Assembly: GCA_937896235.1 (NCBI GenBank)
Contig: CALBMX010000035.1
Location: 62,001-126,000, forward strand
Source of the DNA: an uncultured bacterium
Lineage (GTDB): Bacteria; Planctomycetota; UBA1135; GCA-002686595
Reading direction: 5' to 3'
DNA: 64,000 nt
Below are positions 26,586 to 36,289 of this stretch, one piece after another (positions within the stretch are counted from its first letter, which is position 1; every line of letters starts with the position of its first letter). The position numbers and the translations under genes were made by a program. The notes below the pieces were generated by a model. It did not search any database, was not told the DNA's origin, and saw only the letters and a list, made by a program, of their open reading frames with translations.

Positions 26586-29500
26586 CTATTCCGTTGGCAG
26601 AGGCTCGGGGGAGGCCTTGGTTCCGGGGGATTTCGCCCAGCGGAATGCGCCTCGGAAGCTGATCGCCAGATCGTCTAGCAGCGTGTAGGCGAGGGGGACG
26701 ACCCAGAGGGTGAAGAAGGTACTCGCTAGGAGACCACCGATAACGATCGAGGCCATCGCGCGATAATCGACACTTCCTGAGGCTGGCGGAACGATGGCCA
26801 TCGGCATGAGCCCAACAACTGTCGTGAGAGCGGTCATCATGATCGGCCGAACGCGATGGGCGCACCCTGCAAGGACAGCTTCGGCGCGCGGCATGGACTC
26901 CGAGAGGCGGTGGATGCGGTCGATCAGGACGATCCCGTTGTTGACCACGACACCAGCTAAAATGATGATTCCGATCATTCCCATCGCGTCGATCGGGTTG
27001 CCCATTCCCCAGATACTCCAGACCGCCCCAAGGATGGCGAAGGGGATTGTTGACAGGACTGAGAAGGGAAGAAGAAGAGACTCAAACAGGATCGCCATCA
27101 CCAGGAAGATGAGGACGAGGGAGAGCAGACCCGCCTTTTGCAGCTCGGCAATCTCGTCTCCCGCTCGGCTTTGCAAGGAGAGGTCGGTCGCGACTCCAAA
27201 ACCGCGTGGCATGGGGATGGTCTCAAGGGCGGCGTATCCTGCTTTTGTGACATCCATCAGCTGGGAGGGATCGTCAACCTGAGCCGTGAGTGCGTAGCTG
27301 ATCTGGCCGTCTTCTCGGTAGATGGTGCTTGTGCCCTTCGAGATGGAGAACTCGGCAAAGGCTGAAAGGGGGACTTGGTTGGAGACGGTGAAGACCGGAA
27401 GATCGCGAAGGGTGGCCATGTTGGGAGCGTCCGCACGGTCGAGCTCGATGATGAGTGGAATCTCGCGACCGCGCTCTTGGAAGCGGGGCAGTGGTACGCC
27501 TCGCAATGCCCAGTTTATGGACTGAATCGCGGAGTTGGCACCGATGCCAAACGAGTGGGCGATATCGCGGTCGATCTCTACGTTCACCTGGTCGGGCGCG
27601 CGCTCTTCGGGAAGAGAGACGCCTGATAATCCAGGGACGTGCCTGAGGACTTCGCGTGCCTCGATTCCAAGGGCGGCAAGCTCCGTCGAGTCTGTGCCGC
27701 GCAAAACAAACTGCGCTACGGACTGACTTGTATCCGACACGTTATCGCCACTATAGAATCGCACGCTGTGGCCAGGAGGCTTCGGCATGTTCGTTCGCAT
27801 GTCCGCCAGGATTTCCTCTCTTTTCGCAGGGAGTAGAGTGTCATCGAAGTAGAGCGCAACTTCGGCGCTGCGAGCGCTGAAGCGATTTCGGAGGTGGGCA
27901 AAGCCATACTCCATCTTGTGATCTTCGAGGTACTCCTCGTACAACTTCATCTCTTCAAAGGCTTCCACCAAAGTGAAGTCCGCCTCGAAGGTGACACCGA
28001 AGTCGATAGAGTTAGCACCTTCCCCTTGGGTAAACGCCGCCTTTCCCATACTGCTAATGGGGATCAGGATCGTAAGAAAGGCCACCAGCGAGAGTCCCGT
28101 TGCCCACAGGCGATTCTTTAGCGTCCAATCCACAAGGGCACGGTTCGATAAGATGAGCCACTCGATCAAGGAAGTGCCGGCGGGCACAAATGTGATCGGC
28201 GAAGATGGCGCAACTTGTCTGCGAGCCCTTCTCTTCCAGGTGGGAACGGCAAAGATGAGGATGAGGGCGCTCAGAATCCCGAATGCGACCACGGGACCCA
28301 TAGCAATCCCTATAAGCTGTGGATCCGATACGGCCCCCTGCGCATCCGTGATCAGAAAGGTCAAGCGGGTAGACTCGACATTAGCCCAGCCGGCTTGGAT
28401 GCTCGCGCCAAGAATGACAAGGCCGAGCAGTCGGAACCCCAGAGCGGGGAAGAGCAACAAGACGTTCTCGATCTTGAAGCCCAAGTGGATGCACTTATGG
28501 AAGAGGAAACGAGCTGCGCCAATGATGTGAGCGAGCAGACGGGCCGGAACTTGGAGGATCCGATCCAGAAAATGGGTGAAGCGGCTGACGGTTGGAGCTT
28601 GGTCGCCAATCACGCGGCCGATGATTACGGGAAGGAAGACGACAGCGACCAGCAGGCTTGCAATTAGGCTAGTGCAGAGGGGGATCCCCATACCGCCAAA
28701 CATGAGCCGAACCATCGGGTTGCCGCTCATGAAGATGATCGGCAGGAATACGACAACGGTCGTGAGCGTAGCTAGGGTGACGGGTAGTGCGATCTCGCGT
28801 GTTCCTAGGGCCGCGGCCTCTAGATCGCTCTTGCTTGTTTCACGCAAGCGCACGATGTTCTCCACAACAACGACGGCGTTATCGACGAGCATGCCGATGC
28901 CAAGCGTGATGCCGATCATGGTCAGCATGTTGAAGGAGCCTCCCGAGAAGTACTCGAAGGAGAGTGAGAGAAGGCTTGAGAACGGAATCGCGAGAGCGAC
29001 GCAGAGGGTGGTGCGAAAGCGGCGCAAAAAGAGGAAGAGAATGATCGCTGCGAAGAGGCCGCCACCGAGGGCCGTCTGCTTGAGTTGATCGAGGCTTCCC
29101 TTGATCATGTCGCCTTGCACAAAGAAGGGCACGAAGTTGATCTGGCCGGCTAGTGCGGGGTCCTTCACCAGCTCTTGCATGGCTGCCCTGAAATTGTCAG
29201 AAGCCTCAACTACGTTTGCCGTGCTCTCCTTTTGAGCGATTCCAAAATAGGAGAACTTGCCGTCGACTCGACTGATCTGATCTCGCACGCTCTTTCCGCG
29301 TATGACGGTGCCGACGTCGCCGATAACGAGTCCATTACCGATCGGATAGTTCGCAATCTCCTCGGTGTCCTTAAAGCGCATATCCGAGCGCAGGATCAGC
29401 CGCGAGCCGCCATTTTCAACCTCGCCCAAGGGCTGAGCAAAGTTGTCCCTAGATAGCTGACCGATCAAGACGCCAACATTGAGATGGGCAGCCAGGATGC

Positions 29501-30101
29501 GGTCCTCATCTAACTCAATGCGAATCGTGTCCTGCATGACGCCGAACACTTGAAGCTTGCTGACTCCGTTAGCGGCCTCAATGCGGGGAATGATGATCTC
29601 GTCAATCAAGTAATCCTTTTCTTCCGTGCTTCCCTCGACACCAATGCTGAAGTAGGAGAGGGGGAGCGTACCACCGGACTCAGACCACATCCCAATCTGC
29701 TCAGTAGTATCTGGAAGGCTCGGCTGCGCGCGCTCCACTCGGTCCCGAGTCTCGGCCTTGGCCTGCTCCATGTCCACATCGGATTGGAATTCGATCCGAA
29801 GTCGAACCTGATCCTCAGAGGACCAACTTCGAATCCGCTTAAGGCCGTGGAGAGTGCGGAGCTCCGCCTCGACAACTCGGGCGACTTTTTCCTCGTTCTC
29901 CCGTGCACTCGCCCCGGGATTAGGAACCCAGACCATGACGGAGTCATCGGCGAATCCACCGGGCAGAAGCTGGAGAGGAATCTTCACATACGCGATCAAA
30001 CCGATCACAACGAGTGTGATAAAGGCGACCAACAGCGCGACCGGTCGGTCGACGGTGAACCCAAAAAATCCACTGGCGCTAGCGTCTTGCTGTTGGTTCA
30101 T
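26586..30101 (-). CDS. RND efflux permease, HAE1/AcrB-like (second of two)
   Basis: 1,171 residues with twelve membrane helices and two large periplasmic loops. The opening is GFFGFTVDRPVALLVAFITL, and the TM4 proton-relay segment is GIGMLVDNAVVVVENIV with its Asp. It has long inserted regions near residues 540-650 relative to AcrB. It belongs to the AcrB/MdtB-MdtC-like superfamily of proton-driven exporters. It lies 15 bp downstream of a second RND gene and downstream of a membrane fusion protein; the pair could assemble as a mixed trimer as in MdtBC. No TolC-like gene is within the window. Substrate unknown. Confidence 0.9.
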   Translation of the reverse strand: MNQQQDASASGFFGFTVDRPVALLVAFITLVVIGLIAYVKIPLQLLPGGFADDSVMVWVPNPGASARENEEKVARVVEAELRTLHGLKRIRSWSSEDQVRLRIEFQSDVDMEQAKAETRDRVERAQPSLPDTTEQIGMWSESGGTLPLSYFSIGVEGSTEEKDYLIDEIIIPRIEAANGVSKLQVFGVMQDTIRIELDEDRILAAHLNVGVLIGQLSRDNFAQPLGEVENGGSRLILRSDMRFKDTEEIANYPIGNGLVIGDVGTVIRGKSVRDQISRVDGKFSYFGIAQKESTANVVEASDNFRAAMQELVKDPALAGQINFVPFFVQGDMIKGSLDQLKQTALGGGLFAAIILFLFLRRFRTTLCVALAIPFSSLLSLSFEYFSGGSFNMLTMIGITLGIGMLVDNAVVVVENIVRLRETSKSDLEAAALGTREIALPVTLATLTTVVVFLPIIFMSGNPMVRLMFGGMGIPLCTSLIASLLVAVVFLPVIIGRVIGDQAPTVSRFTHFLDRILQVPARLLAHIIGAARFLFHKCIHLGFKIENVLLLFPALGFRLLGLVILGASIQAGWANVESTRLTFLITDAQGAVSDPQLIGIAMGPVVAFGILSALILIFAVPTWKRRARRQVAPSSPITFVPAGTSLIEWLILSNRALVDWTLKNRLWATGLSLVAFLTILIPISSMGKAAFTQGEGANSIDFGVTFEADFTLVEAFEEMKLYEEYLEDHKMEYGFAHLRNRFSARSAEVALYFDDTLLPAKREEILADMRTNMPKPPGHSVRFYSGDNVSDTSQSVAQFVLRGTDSTELAALGIEAREVLRHVPGLSGVSLPEERAPDQVNVEIDRDIAHSFGIGANSAIQSINWALRGVPLPRFQERGREIPLIIELDRADAPNMATLRDLPVFTVSNQVPLSAFAEFSISKGTSTIYREDGQISYALTAQVDDPSQLMDVTKAGYAALETIPMPRGFGVATDLSLQSRAGDEIAELQKAGLLSLVLIFLVMAILFESLLLPFSVLSTIPFAILGAVWSIWGMGNPIDAMGMIGIIILAGVVVNNGIVLIDRIHRLSESMPRAEAVLAGCAHRVRPIMMTALTTVVGLMPMAIVPPASGSVDYRAMASIVIGGLLASTFFTLWVVPLAYTLLDDLAISFRGAFRWAKSPGTKASPEPLPTE

Positions 30102-30116
30102 AAATGGTCGGCCTCG

Positions 30117-33100
30117 CTAAGCGGAAACGTCGCCCAGCTCTTTGGTTGTGCTGGAGGGCGCGCGGTCCGAACCGCCGATGCGGAATCCCGCCAGCAGTCG
30201 ATAGACCGTGGGGATGACCAGGAGGGTGAGAAGTGTCGAAGAGACTAAGCCAGAGATCACTGCGATCGCCATAGGTTCGCGCATCTCTGCACCCTCGCCG
30301 GAGCCGAGCTCGCCCACGATCGGAAGGCCAGCTAAAAAGCCAGTCATCGGGAGCAGGCCGAGTGCAGTCGTGGCTGTCGTCATGAGGATAGGCCGCAGTC
30401 GTGCACGACCGGCTTCGAGGATCGCCTCTTGTAAATGGAGGCCGCTCGCTCGCTTTTGGTTAATGCGATCCACAAGCACAATCGCGTTGTTCACGACAAT
30501 ACCCGCGAGCATGATCACCCCGATGAAGACGACCACGCTAAGTGGAGTCTCCGTAATCTCAAGGGCGTGAATGACACCAATCCCAGCGAGGGGGACGGTG
30601 AGCAAAATGACAAACGGCTGCACTAGGGACTCGAACTGGGCCGCCATTACAACGTAGACAAGGAAGATCGCGAGAAGTAGCGCGAAGCGCATGGACTCCT
30701 GTGTCTCGTCCATTTCTCGTTTTTGGCCACCCATTACCCAGCGAACACCCTTGGGCATTTCAAGGTCAAGCAGTGCGGTTTCAATCCTCGCCGACAAGCC
30801 GCCAAGGTCCAGGCCCGCTGCCTGTGCAGTGACAATGACCGCGCGCGAATTGTCCACGCGCCGAATCTCCGCCGGCCCCTGAACTAACTCAAGCTCGACG
30901 ACCGAGCGAAGTGGAATAGGTGTGGGGGAGCTCGGATTGATCACGAGGTCGAGGACGTCTTCCAGGCTGGCGATAGCTGTTTCATCAGCCTGGATCCGCA
31001 CATCGATCCGCTCGTCACCTTGGCTGAAGCGTGTCGAGACTTTCCCCATCAATTGGTTGCGAACCAGATTGGAGACCGCCGCCAAATCTAGGTTGTACTC
31101 GCTGGTCTTATCACGGTCGAAGCTAATCAGGGCTTCGGGATGCCCGGGCCGCAGGTTCGTGGAGACATCGTCGAGGCCAGGCACCTGGTTCAGTCTGGCT
31201 TCGACCTCGCGCCCGATGCGCGAGATCTCTGCTAAGTCGTGTCCTCGGACCTCAATGACAACAGGCGCCTCTAGTGCGAAAGGTGTGGGCCGCTGGACTT
31301 CGACCGTCTCCACCGCGGGATGGGAGAGGAGCTGCGATCGAACTTCGGTGATGATGCTCTCTTCGAGTAGTGGATCGTGAAAATCGTCGCTCAGGCGAAC
31401 CGAGAGGCGCGCAGTATTTGGACCTTCGATCCGGCTCGTGAGGGTCTCTTTTTCAACACCAATCGTCAGGGCAGTACTCTCGATACCGTCGATCCTTCTC
31501 ACGCTTTGATCGAGCTCCTCCATGACCTCCAAAGTGGTCGCTAGGGAGGAGCCTACGGGGAGTGTGACGTGCGCCAGGAACTCGCCCTGATGGATCTCGG
31601 GGAGCAGCTCCGTGCCCAGGCCCGGCAGGCGCTGCCACGCGTCTGCAAACAGTAGGGCCGCGCCGGCAATGACGAGGAGTGGGACGGCTAGCGCCGCTTG
31701 GAGTGCGACGGAGTAGGCCTTATCGAGAGCCGCAAAACCTAGATCGAAAAGTTTTGCAAGTGGTCGGAGTAGCAGGGCGCCGGCCTTGTAGAAAAAGCCT
31801 ACGACCAAGACGACTCCTCGCATCGAGTAGGCCGTGACCCAAAGGACTGTGCGGCCCGTCAAAGCAAATACGCTGCCAATGAAAAACGCTGGCTTGAAGC
31901 TCAATCCGGCCAAGGGCGAGGTGGGTGCCGAGGCGCGAACTTCCTGCCCCAGGGCAGAGGCATCCATGAGCCAGCGGCGCGAGCAAAGCATCGGGATGAA
32001 GAGTAGCGCAACGATGAGCGAGACGAATAGGGAGGTCACGACCGTGATCGCCTGGTCGCCGAAAATCTGACCGGCGATTCCGGTTACAAAGACGATCGGT
32101 GCAAAGACAGCAACCGTGGTCAGTGTGGATGCGGTGACTGCGCCAAAGACCTCTCGAGTCCCTCGGATTGCCGCCGTGGACAAGTCGTCGCCCTCTTCGC
32201 GGCAGCGCGAGATCGACTCAAGCACGACGATCGCGTTGTCGACCAGCATGCCAACACCAAGTGCGAGCCCGCCTAGGGACATGATGTTCAGGCTGACGTC
32301 GAGCATGAACATAGGCGCGAATGTGACAACAACCGAGATCGGAATTGCGGTGCCAATCACAAAGGTGGTGGAGAGGCGTCGCAAGAAAACCCAGATGACT
32401 AGGACCGCGAATAGGGCGCCGAGGACAGCGGCTTGTTTGACGTCGTCGACAGCGCCTTCAATGAAGATGGACTGGTCCGCCAGGAGCTCCATGTCGGCCT
32501 CGTCTTGGATGCGATAGCCTAGGAAGTTGGTCGTTTGCCGGTCCATGGGGCCCGGAACCCCTCCCGCTGCTTCAATCTCTTCGAGTCTCTTGCGTTGCTC
32601 CGCACTGCCAAACAGGGTCGCTTTGACCAAGTCCGCAACGTCGATGATATTGGCACCCGCTTCGCGGAAGATGGCGATCTCCACAGACTCGGCACCACCG
32701 ATCCGCGAGATGACCTCGCGCTTCTTGTGGCTGCTAATGACCTCACCTATATCGCGAATGCGCACCGTACTTCCAGAGCGAGTCGCAATCGCAAGATCGG
32801 CAATCTCCTCGACCGACTCAAACTCGTTGCGTGTGCGGACAAGGTATTCCGTCGATCCCTCCAGCAGGGAGCCGCCAGAGGCATTCAGGTTCTCCTGGGC
32901 CAAGCGCTGGTCGACTTCATCGAGACCGATGTGCAGCGCGCTTAGTCGATGCGGATCGATGCGAACGCGAATCTCTTCTTCAAGGCCACCGTGGATCTGA
33001 ACCGCAGCGACGCCGTCTAGGTTCTCGATCTCGCGCTTGATGCGCTGTTCGGCAGTCCAGCGTAGGTTGATCAGGCGGTCGTCCGAAGTTCCAACATGGC

Positions 33101-33590
33101 TGTGTTTCTCGGGAGTCGAAACACCGATGCGCAAGATCGGATCCAAGTTGGGATCGTAACGCAAGATCAAGGGGCGCTCGGCCCCGGTGGGCAGGCGCAC
33201 GCTGTCGATCGCCTGGCGAACCGTCGGGACGGCTTGTGTCATCGAAGTGCCCCACGCAAAATCGAGCGTGACGTCAGACACGCCGGCGCGACTTGTGGAG
33301 GAGGTCCTCACCAGGTCCGGCAGAGCCGCGAGAGTCTCTTGCAAACTCTCAGAAATACGCGACTCAATATCCTCGGGCGCAGCCCCGTCCCAGTTCGTGC
33401 GCACGGTCAGAGTCGGATAGCTAATCTCCGGAAGAAGGTCCATCGGCAGCTTGCCAAGTGAAACCCAACCGAACACGGCCATCGCGACCATCAACATTGT
33501 GATGGCAATCGGGCGTGTCGTTATAAACGCTATCGCACTTGCAGGGCTTTGCCTGGGCAGAGAGTCGTTAGAGCTCAAGGGGGATTTCAC
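30117..33590 (-). CDS. RND efflux permease, HAE1/AcrB-like (first of two)
   Basis: 1,157 residues. The N-terminal TM1 is preceded by AIAFITTRPIAITMLMVAMA, with the porter-domain start LPEISYPTLTVRTNW. The TM4 proton relay is GVGMLVDNAIVVLESIS, and the last helices end ISGLVSSTLLTLLVIPTVYRLL. Like its neighbour it carries an extra insert of about 100 residues between TM6 and TM7. It starts 5 bp after the membrane fusion protein stop, so the three genes form an MFP-RND-RND unit. The family exports amphiphiles across the envelope using proton motive force; substrate unknown. Confidence 0.9.
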   Translation of the reverse strand: MKSPLSSNDSLPRQSPASAIAFITTRPIAITMLMVAMAVFGWVSLGKLPMDLLPEISYPTLTVRTNWDGAAPEDIESRISESLQETLAALPDLVRTSSTSRAGVSDVTLDFAWGTSMTQAVPTVRQAIDSVRLPTGAERPLILRYDPNLDPILRIGVSTPEKHSHVGTSDDRLINLRWTAEQRIKREIENLDGVAAVQIHGGLEEEIRVRIDPHRLSALHIGLDEVDQRLAQENLNASGGSLLEGSTEYLVRTRNEFESVEEIADLAIATRSGSTVRIRDIGEVISSHKKREVISRIGGAESVEIAIFREAGANIIDVADLVKATLFGSAEQRKRLEEIEAAGGVPGPMDRQTTNFLGYRIQDEADMELLADQSIFIEGAVDDVKQAAVLGALFAVLVIWVFLRRLSTTFVIGTAIPISVVVTFAPMFMLDVSLNIMSLGGLALGVGMLVDNAIVVLESISRCREEGDDLSTAAIRGTREVFGAVTASTLTTVAVFAPIVFVTGIAGQIFGDQAITVVTSLFVSLIVALLFIPMLCSRRWLMDASALGQEVRASAPTSPLAGLSFKPAFFIGSVFALTGRTVLWVTAYSMRGVVLVVGFFYKAGALLLRPLAKLFDLGFAALDKAYSVALQAALAVPLLVIAGAALLFADAWQRLPGLGTELLPEIHQGEFLAHVTLPVGSSLATTLEVMEELDQSVRRIDGIESTALTIGVEKETLTSRIEGPNTARLSVRLSDDFHDPLLEESIITEVRSQLLSHPAVETVEVQRPTPFALEAPVVIEVRGHDLAEISRIGREVEARLNQVPGLDDVSTNLRPGHPEALISFDRDKTSEYNLDLAAVSNLVRNQLMGKVSTRFSQGDERIDVRIQADETAIASLEDVLDLVINPSSPTPIPLRSVVELELVQGPAEIRRVDNSRAVIVTAQAAGLDLGGLSARIETALLDLEMPKGVRWVMGGQKREMDETQESMRFALLLAIFLVYVVMAAQFESLVQPFVILLTVPLAGIGVIHALEITETPLSVVVFIGVIMLAGIVVNNAIVLVDRINQKRASGLHLQEAILEAGRARLRPILMTTATTALGLLPMTGFLAGLPIVGELGSGEGAEMREPMAIAVISGLVSSTLLTLLVIPTVYRLLAGFRIGGSDRAPSSTTKELGDVSA

Positions 33591-33595
33591 GCGGT

Positions 33596-34951
33596 CTACT
33601 CCGCGACCTCATCGGCGGGGGACTCCGTATCGGATTCGTCCCCTCCCCCGTCGATCGAAACTTCAGCGCCGTCCTTCAACTCACGACTTCCAACGGTGAC
33701 CACCAGGTCTCCTGGCATGAGGGCGCCCTCCTCGGCGGGAGCGACCTCCACGTTGAGCTCGTCCGAGTATCCCTCGGCGACAAGCACGCGGCGCACCTTT
33801 CCCTCAGCGGCGACGAGTACAAACGTCTCGACACCTTCGCGACGAACAGCGCGTTTGGGGACAACAAGTGCATCGGCGTGTCGGCCCGTCTCGATGAACA
33901 TGCGAAGGAGCATTCCCGGAAGGAGCTTTACGACCTCTCCCGACTCATTAGGCGTGCTCTCAGGGGAGAGCTTTGCCGTGACGCGGAATGCGCCCGAGGT
34001 GCGATCGATCGTGGGGCTCGTGCGCAGGATCTGGCCAGGGAATCGAAAGCCGGGAAGCGCTTCGGCCTCGGCGTCCAAGATGATAGACCCATCCGTTAGG
34101 AAAATGTCGAGCTCGCGCTGCGGTCTGTGAAAAACGACGCGCAGCTGATCGGGGGCGATGATGTGAAAGGCGAGGGCACCCATGGACATGTTGGCGCCGA
34201 GCTCTGCCGTTCGCATGGCGATCACGCCATTGATGGGGGAGCGCATCTCACAGCGCTCGAGCAGGCGCTCCGCGCGGTCCTTGGCGAGGCTCGCACGCTG
34301 GACTGCGGACGCGGCGGACTTGGTGTCGAGGGCACTTCGCTCTTCCGCGAGCTTGACCTGGTTTAGGTTCTCCTGCGCGCTATCGCGAGCGATGCGACCC
34401 GCCTCTAAAGCTTGGGCGGACAGGGGGTTGATCTTCTGGCCATTGGTCAGCTGCAGGTTGCGGGCGTGATCTTGCTCCGCTTGCTCTAGTTGAAGCTCGG
34501 CAGTTCGCACACGGGCCCCGGCCTCTTTCTCCGCGAGCTGACTTCGCTCGAAGGCCGCATTGGACTCGGCGAGTGCGACGACGGAATCCGCCATGCTCAG
34601 CTCTTGATCGGCCTGTTCGATACTTGCGAGCAGGTCCCCTTTGTGGACCATGTCGCCTTCTTCGAAGTGGATCGCGATGATGCGGCCGGTGGCCTCGGCG
34701 ACCACATCGATTTCACTCTCCGACTCGGCGGCACCGGTCGTCTCGAGGATGCGCAGCATGTCTTGGCGAACGACAAGCTCGGTGCGGACCCGTGGAGATT
34801 CTCGCAGACGGACGGCGGATGGATCCTCAGCATTAGCCACTCCGGAAGAGTCACTGGAGGCTTCGACAGAGCAGCTTGCGAATGTGCAGGCGGCCATAGC
34901 GATGATGAGAAACGTAGGGGCTCCAAAAGTGGAGCGGCGAGGCATGGCCAT
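33596..34951 (-). CDS. RND membrane fusion (periplasmic adaptor) protein, probable lipoprotein
   Basis: 451 residues from ATG 34951 (34945 also possible). The signal sequence with a lipobox-like FASC around residue 25 suggests a lipoprotein. Biotinyl-lipoyl halves are IDVVAEATGRIIAIHFEEGD and MRSPINGVIAMRTAELGANM, flanking a long coiled-coil hairpin (residues about 110-215). A beta-barrel follows (ILDAEAEALPGFRFPGQI). It bridges inner-membrane RND pumps to an outer channel. It is first in the operon and divergent from moeA across 74 bp. Confidence 0.9.
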   Translation of the reverse strand: MAMPRRSTFGAPTFLIIAMAACTFASCSVEASSDSSGVANAEDPSAVRLRESPRVRTELVVRQDMLRILETTGAAESESEIDVVAEATGRIIAIHFEEGDMVHKGDLLASIEQADQELSMADSVVALAESNAAFERSQLAEKEAGARVRTAELQLEQAEQDHARNLQLTNGQKINPLSAQALEAGRIARDSAQENLNQVKLAEERSALDTKSAASAVQRASLAKDRAERLLERCEMRSPINGVIAMRTAELGANMSMGALAFHIIAPDQLRVVFHRPQRELDIFLTDGSIILDAEAEALPGFRFPGQILRTSPTIDRTSGAFRVTAKLSPESTPNESGEVVKLLPGMLLRMFIETGRHADALVVPKRAVRREGVETFVLVAAEGKVRRVLVAEGYSDELNVEVAPAEEGALMPGDLVVTVGSRELKDGAEVSIDGGGDESDTESPADEVAE

Positions 34952-35025
34952 AGAGAGGAGGAGGGGGAGAGAAGGAGGCGGCAAGTAGAGAGTCGGGCCG
35001 GCTAGCGGTTACACTCCAACTCATC

Positions 35026-36258
35026 ATGCGCACACCTATGGAAGCTATCGCGGAAATCTTGTCTCAGATTGCACCGCTTGAACAGGAAGAGATGGTCTCG
35101 CTCCTCGATGCGGCAGGACGGATTCTAGCGCGGAAGGTAACTTCTGACGTGAATCTTCCCCCATTCGAAAAAAGCATGATGGATGGTTATGCCGTTCGTG
35201 CAAGTGACAGCTGCGATGGCGAGTGGAGCTTGAGAAAGATTGGCGAGTCTCGTGCGGGTGAAGCTTTCGGAGGGGCGATTGCGAAAGGCGAGTGCATCGC
35301 GATTTACACCGGTGCGGAGATGCCGTTAGGTGCGGACGCCGTTGTGATGGTGGAGCGCACGCGGGAAGTTGATGGCTCGATGCACTCGAGCGGCGCAGTT
35401 CATGAGTTCTCCAATGTCGCACACAAAGGAGAGGTCCTAGCTGAGGGTCGCAGTGTGCTCTCTGCCGGAAGGCGCCTTGACGCCGTTGATTTGGCCCTGC
35501 TGGCCGCTGTTGGCTGCGATCCCGTTCCCGTGATTCGGAGGCCGCGCCTCTCGATTTTGACAACCGGTGACGAGCTCGTGCCGGCTAGCCAGAAGCCAGG
35601 ACCCGCTCAGATTCGAGAGGGCAATACGGTTTTTCTGGCTGCCGCCGCCAAAGAAATGGGAGTCGAGTTGCTGGAGATCGGCATCGTCCCGGATTCAAAA
35701 GAAAAACTCGAGGCTGCCTTTGTGCGTGCTCTCGATGCGGGGGATGCACTGATCACCACAGGCGGCGTCTCCATGGGGAAATACGACCTGGTTGGGCCAT
35801 GTCTCGAGGCGATTGGAACCAGGCCCGTCCTGCACAAAGTCGCTATCAAACCCGGAAAACCCATCTGGTTTGGCATGCGTGGTGAAAAACCCGTTTTTGG
35901 CCTGCCCGGGAACCCCGTCTCGAGTTTGCTGGGATTTGAGGTCTTTGTCAGGCCAGCACTAGCCCGCCTATCTGGCGCAGCTGTCGAAGCTCAGCAGCCG
36001 CGTATCGCCATGGGGCGCTGGAACGGCGGCGCCAAGACTGCCGCAGAGCGCGAAATCAATCTTCCCGTGGCCGTTACGGTGGATTCCGACGGCGTCCCTC
36101 TGCTTTCTCCGGTCCCGTGGAAGGGCTCCGCGGATGTAGCGGGCCTCAGCAGTGCAGCTGGATTCGCCATAATTGCCGAGAATAGCGCGATCGCGCCTGG
36201 AGAGCTCATTCGGTGGCGTCCGTTCGGATGCGGCTCGGGCGCGATAGGCGGGTGGTGA
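35026..36258 (+). CDS. moeA: Molybdopterin molybdotransferase MoeA
   Basis: 410 residues with full-length domain order. Motifs are VNLPPFEKSMMDGYAVRA at the start, IYTGAEMPLGADAVVMVE, LTTGDELV, the MPT-binding ITTGGVSMGKYD and GLPGNPVSSLLGFEVFV. The enzyme inserts molybdate into adenylated molybdopterin in the cytoplasm. It starts at ATG 35026, divergent from the membrane fusion protein gene. No other mo genes are nearby, and lnt follows after 31 bp. Confidence 0.95.
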   Translation: MRTPMEAIAEILSQIAPLEQEEMVSLLDAAGRILARKVTSDVNLPPFEKSMMDGYAVRASDSCDGEWSLRKIGESRAGEAFGGAIAKGECIAIYTGAEMPLGADAVVMVERTREVDGSMHSSGAVHEFSNVAHKGEVLAEGRSVLSAGRRLDAVDLALLAAVGCDPVPVIRRPRLSILTTGDELVPASQKPGPAQIREGNTVFLAAAAKEMGVELLEIGIVPDSKEKLEAAFVRALDAGDALITTGGVSMGKYDLVGPCLEAIGTRPVLHKVAIKPGKPIWFGMRGEKPVFGLPGNPVSSLLGFEVFVRPALARLSGAAVEAQQPRIAMGRWNGGAKTAAEREINLPVAVTVDSDGVPLLSPVPWKGSADVAGLSSAAGFAIIAENSAIAPGELIRWRPFGCGSGAIGGW

Positions 36259-36289
36259 CAGAGGCCAGTTCCTGATAGCCTAATTCGTC

